NCBI GenBank assembly: GCA_021848345.1
Contig: JAJZUV010000015.1
Span: 1-64,000, forward strand
DNA length: 64,000 nucleotides
Source of the DNA: Pseudomonadota bacterium
Lineage (GTDB): Bacteria; Pseudomonadota; Gammaproteobacteria; Burkholderiales; Burkholderiaceae_C
Reading direction: 5' to 3'
Below are positions 16,446 through 25,318 of the stretch, in pieces. The stretch's first letter is position 1, and each line of letters starts with the position of its first letter. The position numbers were made by a program, and so were the translations under genes. The notes beneath the pieces are model-generated. The model had not been told where the DNA came from. It ran no database searches and saw only the letters and a list, made by a program, of their open reading frames with translations.

Positions 16446-17159
16446 TCAGTTTCGGGCGCGAGCCCTTGCGCCGCGAGGCTTCGCGCGAGCGCAGATGGCC
16501 AGCAGGCCGGCCGACATGAAGGTCACCATGCGCTGTTTCACGGCCACGAAATCGTCGGACTTGCACAGTCCGCCCGAGAGCTTGTCGATGCGTCCGGTGC
16601 GTGCCAGCGTGAGCATCAGTGCGCCGGTGACGAAGTGATAGCCCCAGAAGATGTCTTGTTCGGCGCTATCGGGCAGCGCCCGCTTGAGCAGGCCGATGAG
16701 ACGCAGCACGACGGGGTCGAAATGCTGGTCCATCATCTCGGCGCCCCACTCCGGGGTGTTGGCCACCTGGGCGCCGAGCGCGGCATAGTTCTTCCAACCC
16801 TCGCCGCCGGTGATGTACAGGTCCAGGTCGGTATCCAGGAAGGCGTGCAGCGCGCCTTCCACGGTGGGCTTGTCGCCGGCCTCGCGCTCGTAGTCGTCCA
16901 GCGCCTTCATGCGCAGGGCGCTGGTCACCTCGGCACGTCGGCCGAACACGGCGTCGAACAACTGCTGCTTGTCGGAGAAGTAGTAGTTGATCAGGGTGTG
17001 GTGCACGCCGATGCGGTTCGCCACGTCCTTCAAGGTCACGCCATGCAGGCCATGGCGAGAGAACAGGTATTCGGCCGCATCCAGGATCTGTTCGGTGGTC
17101 TCGGCGCGGCGCTCGGCCTTGCTGACACTGCGCCGGCGGGGTTTCTTGTCTTGAGGCAA
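16446..17159 (-). CDS. TetR-family regulator of the acyl-CoA/liv cluster
   Basis: A 237-residue TetR regulator with a basic N-terminus (KKPRRRSVSKAERR). The helix-turn-helix is GVTLKDVANRIGVHHTLINY, then YFSDKQQLF, and the ligand domain is large. The start is TTG at 17157-17159: no ATG exists before the DNA-binding domain, and AGGAGGGGG lies about nine bases upstream. It sits between the acyl-CoA synthetase and the SDR on the same strand, so it probably regulates the whole cluster. Acyl-CoA or free acid ligands are typical of TetR proteins in such settings; the ligand is inferred, not shown. Confidence 0.87.
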   Translation of the reverse strand: MPQDKKPRRRSVSKAERRAETTEQILDAAEYLFSRHGLHGVTLKDVANRIGVHHTLINYYFSDKQQLFDAVFGRRAEVTSALRMKALDDYEREAGDKPTVEGALHAFLDTDLDLYITGGEGWKNYAALGAQVANTPEWGAEMMDQHFDPVVLRLIGLLKRALPDSAEQDIFWGYHFVTGALMLTLARTGRIDKLSGGLCKSDDFVAVKQRMVTFMSAGLLAICARAKPRGARARARN

Positions 17160-17198
17160 ACCTGCCCCCTCCTTCGGAATGAATCGACGTCCGGCGCC

Positions 17199-18818
17199 TC
17201 AGGCGCCAGCGGGCGCGCGCCCGTACTCGGCCCTGAGACGCATCTTATCGATCTTGCCGGTGGCGGCCATCGGCATGCGCCCCAGGCGCACCACCGCATC
17301 GGGAATCCACCAGGAGGCCACCCGTCCGCGCAGGGCCTCCAGCAGATCCTCGTCCGCGCAGGCCTGGTCGGTGCGCATCTCGACGATCAGGATCGGCCGC
17401 TCCCCCCAGCGCGCATCGGGACGGCCGATCACCGCGGCCAGCGATACCTGCGGCAGCGCCCCGACGATGGCCTCGATCTGCGCCGGATTGATCCACTCGC
17501 CCCCGGACTTGATCAGGTCCTTCGCGCGCCCGGTGACGGTGAGATTGCCCTGCGCATCGATGCGCGCCAGGTCGCCGGTGTCGAACCAGCCGTCGGCATC
17601 GACCGCCGGAGTGTCCTGACCCAGGTAGCGCCACACCACCGTGGCTCCGCGCACCCGCAGGCGCCCTTCGGCTCCGCGCTGCTGCGGCAGCGCGGAGCCC
17701 TGTTCGTCGACCAGCAGCAGGTCGACGCCCAGGGCCGGGCGTCCCGAGGCGCTGGCCGTGCGCTGCGCGTCCCGCGGCGGCGCCACGGTTCCGGCCGGCG
17801 AGAGCTCGGTCATGCCCCAGCTGGTCTGCACCGCCACGCCCAGCACGCGCTCGAGCCGGTCCATCAGGCCCTGGGCCAGCGGCGCGCCGCCCACCAGCAC
17901 GCGGCGCAGACTGGGCAGACGGCGCCCGGTGGACTCCAGGTGTTCGGCCAGGCCGAGCCAGACGGTGGGAACACCGACGCCGAGGGTGACCTGTTCGTGG
18001 TCGATCAGCCGCGCCAGGCTCGCCCCGTCGGTCCAGCGCCCGGGCAGCACCAGGCGCGCACCCACGGCCGGCGCCGCATAGGGGAGGCCCCAGGCGTTGG
18101 CATGGAACATCGGCACCACCGCCAACACCGAGTCGGCGCTGGTGATGGCGCCGACGTCGGCCTGCAGGAAACGAAGGGTGTGCAGATAGCTCGAGCGATG
18201 GGTGTAGGTCACGCCCTTGGGCGCGCCCGTGGTGCCGGAGGTGAAGCACAGCCCGGCGGGCGTGGTCTCGTCGAAGCCGCCCCACGAGGTATCGCGCGGC
18301 GCCGCGGCGAGCAGGGGTTCCAGTGGACGCACGAGCGGGCGCACGAGCGGGGGCGCGGCGCTCGAGGCGGCGACATCGCCGTCGATCACCAGCAACTGCT
18401 CCAGCAACGGCGAGCGCTCCGCGATGTCGCGCGCCAGGCGCAGCAGATCGGCGCTGACCATCAGCACGCGCGCGCCCGAGGCCGCCACCATGGTGGCGCT
18501 CTGCTCGGCAGTCAGACGCGGATTCAACGTGTGGCACACCGCGCCCATGCCCACGATGCCGTACCAGACCTCCATGTGCGCGTGGGTGTTCCAGGCCAGC
18601 GTGGCGACCCGCTCTCGCGCGGCCACGCCCAGCCCGCGCAGCACACCCGAGACGGCCAGCGCGCGCTCGCGCAACTCGGCGTAGTCCACGCGGCGGGGGC
18701 CGGCATCGCCACGCGCGCTGCTCACGCCGGAGCGCGGATGCCATTTGGCGGCGTGATCGAGGAACTTGTCCAGGGTCAGCGCATATGGCTGCATCGCGCC
18801 ATCGTCGAGCACGCTCAT
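17199..18818 (-). CDS. Acyl-CoA synthetase / AMP-dependent ligase
   Basis: A 539-residue ANL-superfamily enzyme making acyl-CoA from an acid, ATP and CoA. The P-loop-like motif A3 is CFTSGTTGAPKGVTYTHRS. Further motifs are TSWGMTELSP (A5), DGWFDTGDLARID (A7/A8 hinge) and GRAKDLIKSGGEWI, and the catalytic Lys is in MAATGKIDKMRL near the C-terminus. The KSGGEWI and HRSSYLHTL patterns match medium- or long-chain and dicarboxylic/aryl acid synthetases of the FadD3/AlkK type. It follows the thiolase stop by 7 bp, so translation is coupled. Likely activates the acid imported by the Liv-type system. Confidence 0.9.
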   Translation of the reverse strand: MSVLDDGAMQPYALTLDKFLDHAAKWHPRSGVSSARGDAGPRRVDYAELRERALAVSGVLRGLGVAARERVATLAWNTHAHMEVWYGIVGMGAVCHTLNPRLTAEQSATMVAASGARVLMVSADLLRLARDIAERSPLLEQLLVIDGDVAASSAAPPLVRPLVRPLEPLLAAAPRDTSWGGFDETTPAGLCFTSGTTGAPKGVTYTHRSSYLHTLRFLQADVGAITSADSVLAVVPMFHANAWGLPYAAPAVGARLVLPGRWTDGASLARLIDHEQVTLGVGVPTVWLGLAEHLESTGRRLPSLRRVLVGGAPLAQGLMDRLERVLGVAVQTSWGMTELSPAGTVAPPRDAQRTASASGRPALGVDLLLVDEQGSALPQQRGAEGRLRVRGATVVWRYLGQDTPAVDADGWFDTGDLARIDAQGNLTVTGRAKDLIKSGGEWINPAQIEAIVGALPQVSLAAVIGRPDARWGERPILIVEMRTDQACADEDLLEALRGRVASWWIPDAVVRLGRMPMAATGKIDKMRLRAEYGRAPAGA

Positions 18819-18825
18819 GGTCGGC

Positions 18826-20013
18826 TCAGAAGTGGGTCTCGAACAGCGCCGCGGCACCCATGCCGCCGCCGACGCACATGCTCACCACCACGTACCTGGC
18901 GCGACGCCGCCGCCCCTCGATCAGCGCGTGGCCCACCATGCGCGCGCCGCTCATGCCGTAGGGGTGGCCGATGGAAATCGCGCCGCCGTTGACGTTGTAG
19001 ATCGCCGGGTCGATGCCCAGGCGCTCGCGACAATACAGTGCCTGCACCGCGAAGGCCTCGTTGAGTTCCCACAGGCCGATGTCGTCGATGTTCAGGCCGT
19101 GGCGCTCGAGCAGCTTCGGAATGGCGTGGACCGGCCCGATGCCCATTTCCTCGGGGACGCAGCCGGCCACGGCCATGCCTCGATAGATACCCAGGGGCTG
19201 CAGGCCGCGGCGCTCGGCCAGCCCGGCCTCCATCAGCACGCAGGCCGATGCGCCGTCGGACAGCTGGCTCGCGTTGCCCGCCGTGATGCATCCTCCGCGC
19301 ACCACCGGCTCCAGCCCCGCCAGTGCCTCCAGCGTGGTCTGGGGGCGGTTGCCCTCGTCGCGATCCAGCACGACCTGCTGCTCGATGGCGACGCCGGTAT
19401 CGCGATCGACCTGGCTCATCGTCGTGGCAAAGGGGACGATCTCGGCGTCGAAGCGACCCTGGCGCTGTGCCTCGGCGGTGCGGCGCTGCGACTCCAGCGC
19501 GTAGGCGTCCTGCGCCTCCCGCCCCACCCCGTAGACCTTGGCGACATGCTCGGCGGTCTCCAGCATGGGCATGTAGGCATGGGCCGCGTGGGCGAGCACC
19601 CGCGGGTCCTGTTGCTCGCGCACCCAGGCGAAGTAGCGCTCCTGCACGGCCGAGATGTTCTCCTGCCCGCCCGCAGCCACCACCTGCATGCCGTCGACCA
19701 CGATCTGCTTGGCCGCGGTGGCCACCGCCATCAGCCCCGACGCGCACTGGCGGTCCATGGTCTGCGCCGGCACGGTGAGCGGCAGGCCGGCGGCGAACAC
19801 GGCATTGCGCGCCAGGTTCATGCCCGCGGTACCGGCCCCCAACACCGTACCGAGCACGAAGTCCTCGATCTCGGCGCCATCCACGCGTGCCCGCTCGATC
19901 GCTTGGCCCAGCACGTGGCCGGCCAGGCTCGGCGAAGGCGTGGCGTTGAAACTTCCCCGGAAGGCCTTGGCGATACCGGTGCGCGCCGTGCTGACGATGA
20001 CAGCCTGTCTCAC
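18826..20013 (-). CDS. Thiolase (acetyl-CoA C-acyltransferase)
   Basis: A 395-residue thiolase. The nucleophilic Cys is in [11 protein letters not shown] (about residue 88). [13 protein letters not shown] and [16 protein letters not shown] carry the catalytic Asn/His, and the second Cys is in [11 protein letters not shown]. It cleaves 3-ketoacyl-CoA with CoA (or runs the reverse condensation). The first residues [14 protein letters not shown] are standard. It is the first gene of a leftward series (thiolase, CoA ligase, TetR, SDR, Liv transporter) that looks dedicated to one acid substrate; no acyl-CoA dehydrogenase or hydratase is present in the window. Confidence 0.93.
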   Translation of the reverse strand: MRQAVIVSTARTGIAKAFRGSFNATPSPSLAGHVLGQAIERARVDGAEIEDFVLGTVLGAGTAGMNLARNAVFAAGLPLTVPAQTMDRQCASGLMAVATAAKQIVVDGMQVVAAGGQENISAVQERYFAWVREQQDPRVLAHAAHAYMPMLETAEHVAKVYGVGREAQDAYALESQRRTAEAQRQGRFDAEIVPFATTMSQVDRDTGVAIEQQVVLDRDEGNRPQTTLEALAGLEPVVRGGCITAGNASQLSDGASACVLMEAGLAERRGLQPLGIYRGMAVAGCVPEEMGIGPVHAIPKLLERHGLNIDDIGLWELNEAFAVQALYCRERLGIDPAIYNVNGGAISIGHPYGMSGARMVGHALIEGRRRRARYVVVSMCVGGGMGAAALFETHF

Positions 20014-20127
20014 TTCATGTCTCCTGCTGGCGCGGCCCGCGAGGCCGCGATTCGTTTATTCGCTCTCTTGTGGGTGAGTATTGTGCATGCGGGCCGCGCC
20101 CCTGGCAAGCCGCGCGGACCGCGGCGC

Positions 20128-21186
20128 TCAGTGCTCGTGACGATGGTGCATGTCGGGCGCGTGCGGATGGCTGTGGGTCAGCGCCGCGTGCCGGTGCGGG
20201 TGCGTGTGGCGAACGCCGGGCGCCACCGGGACATCGTGCGCGTGCTGGTGGTGCTCGTCGTGCTCGTGCTCGTGGGTGTGTTCCTGCGCCTCGTGGCTGT
20301 GCGGGTGTTCGTGACGCTCGCTGAGGTGCAGCCACACGCCCACGCCCATCAGCAGCGCCGCACCCACCAGGGGCAGGCTCAGCGCATCGCCCATGAGCAC
20401 CGCCAGCAGCGCGCCGAAGAACGGCGCCACCGAGAAGTACGCCCCGGTGCGCGCCGAGCCCAGGTGGCGCAGCCCGACCACGAACAGCGACAGGCTGACG
20501 CCGTAGGCCAGCAGCCCCACCACCATGGCGGCGCCCGCCATCGGCAGGCTCGGCAGGCTCGCACCCGTGCCCAGAGCCAGCGCCAGATTCACGCTCCCGG
20601 CGGCGAGCCCCTTGACGCCGGCGACCCAGGTCGCGTCGCTCAGCGAGACCTTGCGCGTGAGGTTGTTGTCGATGCCCCAGGCCAGGCAAGCGCCCAGCAC
20701 CAGCGCGGCCGGCGTCAGCTCGCGCAGGCTCCAGCGCGTGCCGGCGCCGCTGCCGCTGAGCACCACGGCGCCGGCCACGATGGCCAGCATGCCCAAAGCG
20801 ATGCGCCGGTCGAAGTTCTCGCGGAACACGAACCAGGCGAGCAGCGCCGTGAACACGCTTTCCGCGTTCAGCAGCAGCGCCGCCCCCGACGCCGGCATGC
20901 CGCGCAGCCCGAGCATCAGCAGCACCGGGCCGAGCACGCCGCCAAAGCCGACGGCGGCCGCGAACCAGAGGGCTTCGACACGCGCCAGGCGCACCCGCGG
21001 CGCGCGCCGGAGCAGGCGCCACACCCCCAGCCCGAGGCCGGAACCCAGGTACAGCAGGCCCGCCAGCACCCAGGGGTCGACGCCCTGCAGCAGGCGCTTG
21101 GCCAGCGGCGTGCCGGCGCCGAAAAGCAGCGCCGCGCCGAGCGCCGACAGCACGCCCGGGCGGGCGAAGTCGCGGATACGGGCCAT
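20128..21186 (-). CDS. DMT/EamA-family permease with very His-rich C-terminal tail
   Basis: A 352-residue inner-membrane protein of the drug/metabolite transporter superfamily. Ten predicted helices form two EamA repeats (ALGAALLFGAGTPLAKRLLQ at the start; the second repeat begins near PAALVLGACLAWGIDNNLTR). After helix 10 comes a hydrophilic tail of about 65 residues with more than twenty His, in HxH, HEHEHDEHH and HPHAPDMHH clusters. Such tails bind Zn, Ni or Co. It is 30 bp downstream of a zinc CDF exporter and shares its ArsR sensor, so a metal-linked export role is likely. EamA proteins with His tails are uncommon; the transported molecule is unknown. Confidence 0.85.
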   Translation of the reverse strand: MARIRDFARPGVLSALGAALLFGAGTPLAKRLLQGVDPWVLAGLLYLGSGLGLGVWRLLRRAPRVRLARVEALWFAAAVGFGGVLGPVLLMLGLRGMPASGAALLLNAESVFTALLAWFVFRENFDRRIALGMLAIVAGAVVLSGSGAGTRWSLRELTPAALVLGACLAWGIDNNLTRKVSLSDATWVAGVKGLAAGSVNLALALGTGASLPSLPMAGAAMVVGLLAYGVSLSLFVVGLRHLGSARTGAYFSVAPFFGALLAVLMGDALSLPLVGAALLMGVGVWLHLSERHEHPHSHEAQEHTHEHEHDEHHQHAHDVPVAPGVRHTHPHRHAALTHSHPHAPDMHHRHEH

Positions 21187-21216
21187 GCGTCGAATCTCCG
21201 GGAAGGGACTCCCGCC

Positions 21217-22236
21217 TCAGTGCGAGGAATGCAGCGCGCAGGCGTGCCGGGTCGTGCCCTGCTCGACCTGCAAGGTGCTGTGGCCGATGCCGAAGCGCGA
21301 ACGCAGGCCCTCGCAGATGGCGTCCAGCGCCTCGTCGCCGGGGTAGCCCGCGGGGACCACCAGATGGGCGGTCAGCGCGTTCTCGGTCGTGCTCATGCCC
21401 CAGATGTGCAGGTCGTGCACGTCGCTCACGCCGGGGCGCGCGCGCAGGAACCCGGCGACCTCCGCGACGTCGATGCCCGCGGGCACCGCCGACAGGATCA
21501 GGTCGAGGGACTCGCGCAGCAGCCCCCAGGTTCCGACCACGATGAGCACCACGATGGCCAGGCTGACCAGGGGATCCAGCCAGTACCAGCCGGTGGCCAT
21601 GATGGCCAGCCCGGCGACCACCACGCCCATCGAGATGGCCGCGTCGGACAGCATGTGCAGATAGGCGCCGCGCACGTTCAGGTCCGACTTCTGCCCGCGC
21701 AGCAGCAGCCACGCGGAGATGCCGTTGACCGCGATGCCCGCCGCGGCCACCAGGGTCACCGTGAGCCCGGCAACCGGCGGCGGGGCGAGCAACCTCTGCA
21801 GCGCTTCCCATGCGATGGCGCCGGAGGCCAGCAGCAGCAGCACGGCGTTCGCCAGCGCGGCCAGCATGGAACTGCTGCGCAAGCCGTAGGTGTAGCGCCC
21901 CTTCGGCGCGCGCCGGCCCAGCATGGCAGCCAGCAGCGCCAGCACCAGCCCCAGCACGTCCGACAGGTTGTGCCCGGCATCGGCCATCAGCGCGGTCGAA
22001 TTGGCGGCCAGGCCGAAGCCGAACTGCACGAGCACCAGCAGGGTGTTGAGCACGATGGCGACGCGAAAGGCCGAGGCCTGCTTCTCGGGGTCGCCATGGT
22101 GGTGGTGATGACCGCCGAGCCCATGGGCATGAGCGTGCCCGTGCGCATGGTCGTGATCGTGATCGTGATCGTGGCCGCGGTCCTGGGCACGCGCGGGGTC
22201 GTGCCCAGCGGACGCGCGACGATGGTCTGCCGTCAT
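21217..22236 (-). CDS. Cation diffusion facilitator, zinc exporter type
   Basis: A 339-residue inner-membrane CDF exporter (CzcD/ZitB group). The N-terminus is a metal-binding tract of HD and HA repeats followed by a five-His run. The TM2 metal motif is ADAGHNLSD (HxxxD) and TM5 repeats it as LHMLSDA. Two His plus two Asp is the site found in zinc-type CDFs. A cytosolic C-terminal domain with DVHDLHIWGM follows. It exports Zn (possibly Co/Cd) from cytoplasm to periplasm by proton antiport. Its ATG overlaps the stop of the arsR-type gene, so sensor and pump are made together. Confidence 0.93.
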   Translation of the reverse strand: MTADHRRASAGHDPARAQDRGHDHDHDHDHAHGHAHAHGLGGHHHHHGDPEKQASAFRVAIVLNTLLVLVQFGFGLAANSTALMADAGHNLSDVLGLVLALLAAMLGRRAPKGRYTYGLRSSSMLAALANAVLLLLASGAIAWEALQRLLAPPPVAGLTVTLVAAAGIAVNGISAWLLLRGQKSDLNVRGAYLHMLSDAAISMGVVVAGLAIMATGWYWLDPLVSLAIVVLIVVGTWGLLRESLDLILSAVPAGIDVAEVAGFLRARPGVSDVHDLHIWGMSTTENALTAHLVVPAGYPGDEALDAICEGLRSRFGIGHSTLQVEQGTTRHACALHSSH

Positions 22237-22535
22237 TCGAGTTCTCCCTGCGGCTCGGCGATGTGTTCCAGCATGTCGCCCAGCATGCGCGCCACATGCT
22301 GGTCCGCGGCGCGCACCAGCACATGCCGGCCCTGGCGCTCGGACCTCACCAGGCGCGCGGCACGCAACAGGCGCAGATGGTGGCTGACCAGCGTGGGCGC
22401 GAGGTCCAGGCGGGCGGCGATGTCGCCCACCGCCACCGGCTCCTGCATGCAGGCGATGACGATGCGCAGGCGCGTGGTGTCGCCCAGCAGGCGGAACAGG
22501 TCCGCGAGCTGCGGCATCAGGGGATCGGATTGCAC
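22233..22535 (-). CDS. ArsR/SmtB-family zinc-sensing repressor (CzrA-like)
   Basis: A 100-residue winged-helix repressor. The DNA-binding helices are VGDIAARLDLAPTLVSHHLR, then LLRAARLV. The C-terminal helix reads DQHVARMLGDMLEHIAE: Asp, His at +2, His at +13, Glu at +16. This is exactly the alpha-5 zinc site spacing of SmtB (D104, H106, H117, E120). I place the start at GTG 22533-22535 (GGAC seven bases upstream); ATG 22515-22517 would remove six residues. An ATG at 22580 is rejected because it lies within the operator region. It should release DNA when Zn binds and derepress the CDF and DMT genes. Confidence 0.9.
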   Translation of the reverse strand: MQSDPLMPQLADLFRLLGDTTRLRIVIACMQEPVAVGDIAARLDLAPTLVSHHLRLLRAARLVRSERQGRHVLVRAADQHVARMLGDMLEHIAEPQGELE

Positions 22536-22552
22536 GGTCGTCCAGCTCAAAC

Positions 22553-22572
22553 ATGTGAACAGCTGTACACAT
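22553..22572. promoter_or_regulatory. ArsR/SmtB operator of the zinc efflux operon
   Basis: ATGTGAACAGCTGTACACAT, a 20-bp dyad with one mismatched pair, close to the family pattern of interrupted TGAACA/TGTTCA half-sites. A further GTGAACAT half-site follows at 22573-22580. It lies 18 bases upstream of the proposed GTG start. A TTGACA -35 box on the minus strand (22595-22600) precedes it; the -10 would fall inside the operator and is weak by sequence. Confidence 0.8.
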
Positions 22573-22677
22573 GTGAACATGAGGCAAAGCGCCTTGTCAA
22601 TTCCGCCGCCTGCCCGGCACGAAGCTCCGCGGCCCGGGCACTGGCGCTAGGATCGGGAATCCCTGCCGGAGCACCCC

Positions 22678-23100
22678 ATGCCCTACGACAACGCCAATCC
22701 CTTCGCCCGCATCCTGCGCGGCGAATTGCCCAGCATCCAGCTCGCCGAGGACGACGGCGCGCTGGCCATCATGGACATCATGCCCCAGGCCGACGGGCAC
22801 GTCCTGATCATTCCCAAGGCGCCCGCCGAGCAGATCTTCGACCTGCCCGACGCCGCGCTGGTCGCGGCCATCCGCATGACCCAGCGCCTGGCCGTCGCGG
22901 TGCGCCAGGCCCTGCAGCCCGACGGGGTGTTCGTCGGCCAGTTCAACGGCGCCGCGGCCGGGCAGACGGTGCCCCACGTGCACTTCCACGTCATTCCCCG
23001 CTGGAAGGGTGCCGAGCTGCATATGCATGCGCGCGACCACGCCGACCCCGAGAAACTCCAGTCCATCGCGCAACGCATCCGCCAGCAGCTCGGCAACTGA
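22678..23100 (+). CDS. HIT-family nucleotide hydrolase/transferase
   Basis: A 140-residue HIT protein with the histidine triad HVHFHVIP (about residues 99-106) and the upstream family blocks DIMPQADGHVLIIPK and FVGQFNGAAAGQTVPH. The triad His acts as a nucleophile on the alpha-phosphate of AMP-linked substrates (adenosine phosphoramidates, Ap4A and similar). GGAG precedes the ATG by six bases. Cytoplasmic housekeeping protein; no metabolic link to the neighbours is evident. Confidence 0.93.
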   Translation: MPYDNANPFARILRGELPSIQLAEDDGALAIMDIMPQADGHVLIIPKAPAEQIFDLPDAALVAAIRMTQRLAVAVRQALQPDGVFVGQFNGAAAGQTVPHVHFHVIPRWKGAELHMHARDHADPEKLQSIAQRIRQQLGN

Positions 23101-23133
23101 ACACGAACCACGGATCGAGTCCCGCGCCCGCCC

Positions 23134-23463
23134 ATGTTCCTGCTGCCGGCGATCGCCCTTCCCTTCTTGTTCTTTTTCGCGATCCGCCGCCTGTGGCGCA
23201 TTCCCCGCGGGCTGCTGCAGGGACGCCTGCACGTGCCAGCGCGCCGCAGGCCCCTGCTCGCGACCGCCAGCGCCGTCGCCTACGCCGTGCTGCTGGGCTA
23301 CACGGCCGGGCTCGCGGCGGAGCTTGTGCGCCTGGGTCTGGCCTCGCACGACCCCCTGTCCGCGCTGGTCTCCGTGACCGTGTACGTGCTGGTGTATCCG
23401 CTGGTCTACCTCGCGGCCGAGTGGGTCTTCTACTACGGCATCAAAGCAGCCCCAGGCGCCTGA
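23134..23463 (+). CDS. Small inner-membrane protein, unknown function
   Basis: A 109-residue protein with three hydrophobic segments (about residues 1-16, 42-66 and 76-104) and a basic loop (RLHVPARRRP) between the first two. The ribosome site is weak, but codon third-position bias matches true genes here. It begins 33 bases after the HIT stop on the same strand, so probably shares that transcript. Its last 23 bases overlap tail-to-tail with the sigma54 activator gene. I do not recognise a family; the orientation of the segments cannot be fixed. Confidence 0.6.
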   Translation: MFLLPAIALPFLFFFAIRRLWRIPRGLLQGRLHVPARRRPLLATASAVAYAVLLGYTAGLAAELVRLGLASHDPLSALVSVTVYVLVYPLVYLAAEWVFYYGIKAAPGA

Positions 23464-25189
23464 GTCGATACGACATCTGCGCGCGGCTCAGGCCGAGCGC
23501 GCGCGCCGCCGCCGAGACGTTGTAGCGCGCCGCCACCAGTGCGTCGCGATACATGTCGGCGTGAGGCTCGCCGCCGTGCGCGGCCGGCCCGCGGCGCCCG
23601 GCGAGCGCGGCGTGTTCGGTCAGTCGCCCGTCCGGCCCCGGCGACAGGCCGTGCGACGCCCCCATCTCGCCGCCGCGAAACAGATGCACCACGTCGATCG
23701 GCTCGTCCGGACCGGCCATGATCACGCCGCGCTCGATCAGGTTCTGCAATTCGCGCACGTTGCCGGGAAAGTCGTATTGCAGCAGGGCCTGCACGGCCCG
23801 GGGCGTGAAACCGGCCACGCGGCGCCCGTACTGTTCGCCGTAGCGCCGCAGGAAAGCCTCCATCAGCAACGGGATGTCGTCGCGGCGATCCTTCAACGGA
23901 GGCAGCGCGATCGGGAACACGTTGAGCCGGAAGAACAGATCCTCGCGAAAGCGCCCGGCGCGCACCTCGGCGCGAAGGTCGACGTTGGTGGCCGCCACCA
24001 CGCGCACGTCCACCGCGATTTCGCGACTTCCGCCCACGCGCTCGATGCGCCGCTCCTGCAATGCGCGCAGCAGCTTGCCCTGCGCGAAAAAGCTCAGCGA
24101 GGCGATCTCGTCCAGGAACAGCGTGCCGCCCTGCGCGCGCTCGAAGCGCCCGGCCCGCGAGCTGCTCGCGCCGGTGAACGCGCCCCGTTCCACGCCGAAC
24201 AACTCGGCCTCGATCAGCGTGTCGGGAATCGCCGCGCAGTTCACCGCGACGAAGGGCGCCGCCGCGCGCGGGCTGATGGCGTGCAGGGTCTGCGCGAACA
24301 GTTCCTTTCCGGCACCCGAGGGGCCGCTGAACAGCACCGTGGCGGGCGTGGGCGCGACACGTTCGATCAGGTGCCGCGCGGCGCTGAAACTCGACGAGAT
24401 GCCCACCAGCGCCGACTGGTGCCCGGAGCGCGCCGCGGGCGCCAGACCCCGAGGCCTGGCGGCGACGCCGATCGCCGGCTCGGCCAGGCTGCGGCGAATG
24501 CCCGCGGCGGAAAGCTCGGGCGCGAAATAGTGCTGGTCGAGCTCGGGGTCCTCCCACTCGTCGGCCGGGCGCCCGACCAGACGGCAGGCGCCGGCCCCGG
24601 TGGCGCGGCACTCGATTTCCCGATACACGATGAACTTGCCCATGAAGGCGCTGGCATAGCCGCTGGCGTAGCCGATCTGCATCCAGCAGGCCGGCTCGGT
24701 GCCGATACCGAAGGCGGCGATGTGCTCGTCGTCCTCGCTGGAGTCGTGCCACCAGAAGTCGGCGTGGAAACTGCCGCGCGCGATGTCGAACTCGAAGGCG
24801 ATGGCCTCCGGCCGCACGATGCCCCCCAGCTTGTGCATCTGCGGGCCGGCGTGGAATGCGTTGACCGGGTCGCTGTCCGGCCAGGTCCGGCGCACCAGCT
24901 CGGCGTCGCGCGCGCCGGCCGCGTAGCCCACGCGGGTCAGCAGCGACCGAGCCTGCTCCTGCCCCAGGCGCGCGATCAGCTCGGCGCGCAACGAGCCGAA
25001 GGTGGACGAGCGCCACAACACCATGCGCTGATCGCCCAGCCAGATGCGCCCGTCGTCGGGCGAGAAGCTCAGCGCCTCGGCCAGATCGCGCAGGGTCGGC
25101 GTGGCGCCTTCGTCGACGTCCTGGCTGGTGCGCGAGGAGCGTCGCTGCAACTGGGCCAGGGTCACTCGGTTCGGATCAGTGCGTGGCAT
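23441..25189 (-). CDS. XylR/DmpR-type sigma54-dependent activator
   Basis: A 582-residue enhancer-binding protein. The N-terminal XylR_N sensing domain covers about residues 40-130, followed by a V4R domain (CRATGAGACRLVGRPADEW). The AAA+ domain spans about residues 250-480, with Walker A GPSGAGKELFA, the sigma54-contact loop GAFTGA and Walker B GGTLFLDEI. The C-terminal Fis-type helix-turn-helix is NVSAAARALGLSRAQMSYRL. XylR_N plus V4R is the layout of aromatic sensors (XylR, DmpR, MopR), where phenols or toluenes relieve autoinhibition. It diverges from a dehydrogenase pair that carries a perfect -24/-12 promoter and a dyad about 120 bp upstream, its probable target. Start ATG 25187-25189 chosen because upstream codons are unconserved. 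Confidence 0.9.
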   Translation of the reverse strand: MPRTDPNRVTLAQLQRRSSRTSQDVDEGATPTLRDLAEALSFSPDDGRIWLGDQRMVLWRSSTFGSLRAELIARLGQEQARSLLTRVGYAAGARDAELVRRTWPDSDPVNAFHAGPQMHKLGGIVRPEAIAFEFDIARGSFHADFWWHDSSEDDEHIAAFGIGTEPACWMQIGYASGYASAFMGKFIVYREIECRATGAGACRLVGRPADEWEDPELDQHYFAPELSAAGIRRSLAEPAIGVAARPRGLAPAARSGHQSALVGISSSFSAARHLIERVAPTPATVLFSGPSGAGKELFAQTLHAISPRAAAPFVAVNCAAIPDTLIEAELFGVERGAFTGASSSRAGRFERAQGGTLFLDEIASLSFFAQGKLLRALQERRIERVGGSREIAVDVRVVAATNVDLRAEVRAGRFREDLFFRLNVFPIALPPLKDRRDDIPLLMEAFLRRYGEQYGRRVAGFTPRAVQALLQYDFPGNVRELQNLIERGVIMAGPDEPIDVVHLFRGGEMGASHGLSPGPDGRLTEHAALAGRRGPAAHGGEPHADMYRDALVAARYNVSAAARALGLSRAQMSYRLRRLGLL

Positions 25190-25197
25190 GGATCGAG

Positions 25198-25222
25198 TGC
25201 ATGATGCAACATGAATCATGCA
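25198..25222. promoter_or_regulatory. Upstream activator dyad for the sigma54 activator
   Basis: TGCATGAT (25198-25205), nine bases, ATCATGCA (25215-25222): perfect 8-bp arms centred about 122 bases before the -12 element. XylR/DmpR enhancer sites are typically dyads 100-200 bp upstream of the promoter. It is also just upstream of the activator gene itself, allowing autoregulation. Inferred. Confidence 0.62.
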
Positions 25223-25250
25223 TTTTTGATCAAGCTGCTGCGATCGCCTT

Positions 25251-25264
25251 CCGGGTATACCCGG
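25251..25264. promoter_or_regulatory. Perfect 14-bp palindrome in the divergent control region
   Basis: CCGGGTATACCCGG reads the same on both strands. It sits between the 25198 dyad and the -24/-12 promoter. It could be a second activator site or a site for another factor such as a DNA-bending or repressor protein; no family is recognised. Confidence 0.4.
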
Positions 25265-25318
25265 GTCGAGCGGTCGCAAGCGATTGATTCGGCGGGGCTT
25301 CACGCCTGCGCTCCGAGC

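Noticed and set aside
15939-18992. 1017-codon open frame on the plus strand
   Set aside because: Antisense to SDR, tetR and acyl-CoA synthetase; no recognisable domain.
22536-22580. Upstream ATG start for the ArsR gene
   Set aside because: It lies in the operator dyad region and adds residues foreign to the family.
18766-22650. 1294-codon open frame on the plus strand
   Set aside because: It runs antisense through the thiolase, DMT and CDF genes, has a low-complexity His/Arg/Gln-rich translation, and lacks any recognisable domain. Shadow of GC-rich coding DNA.
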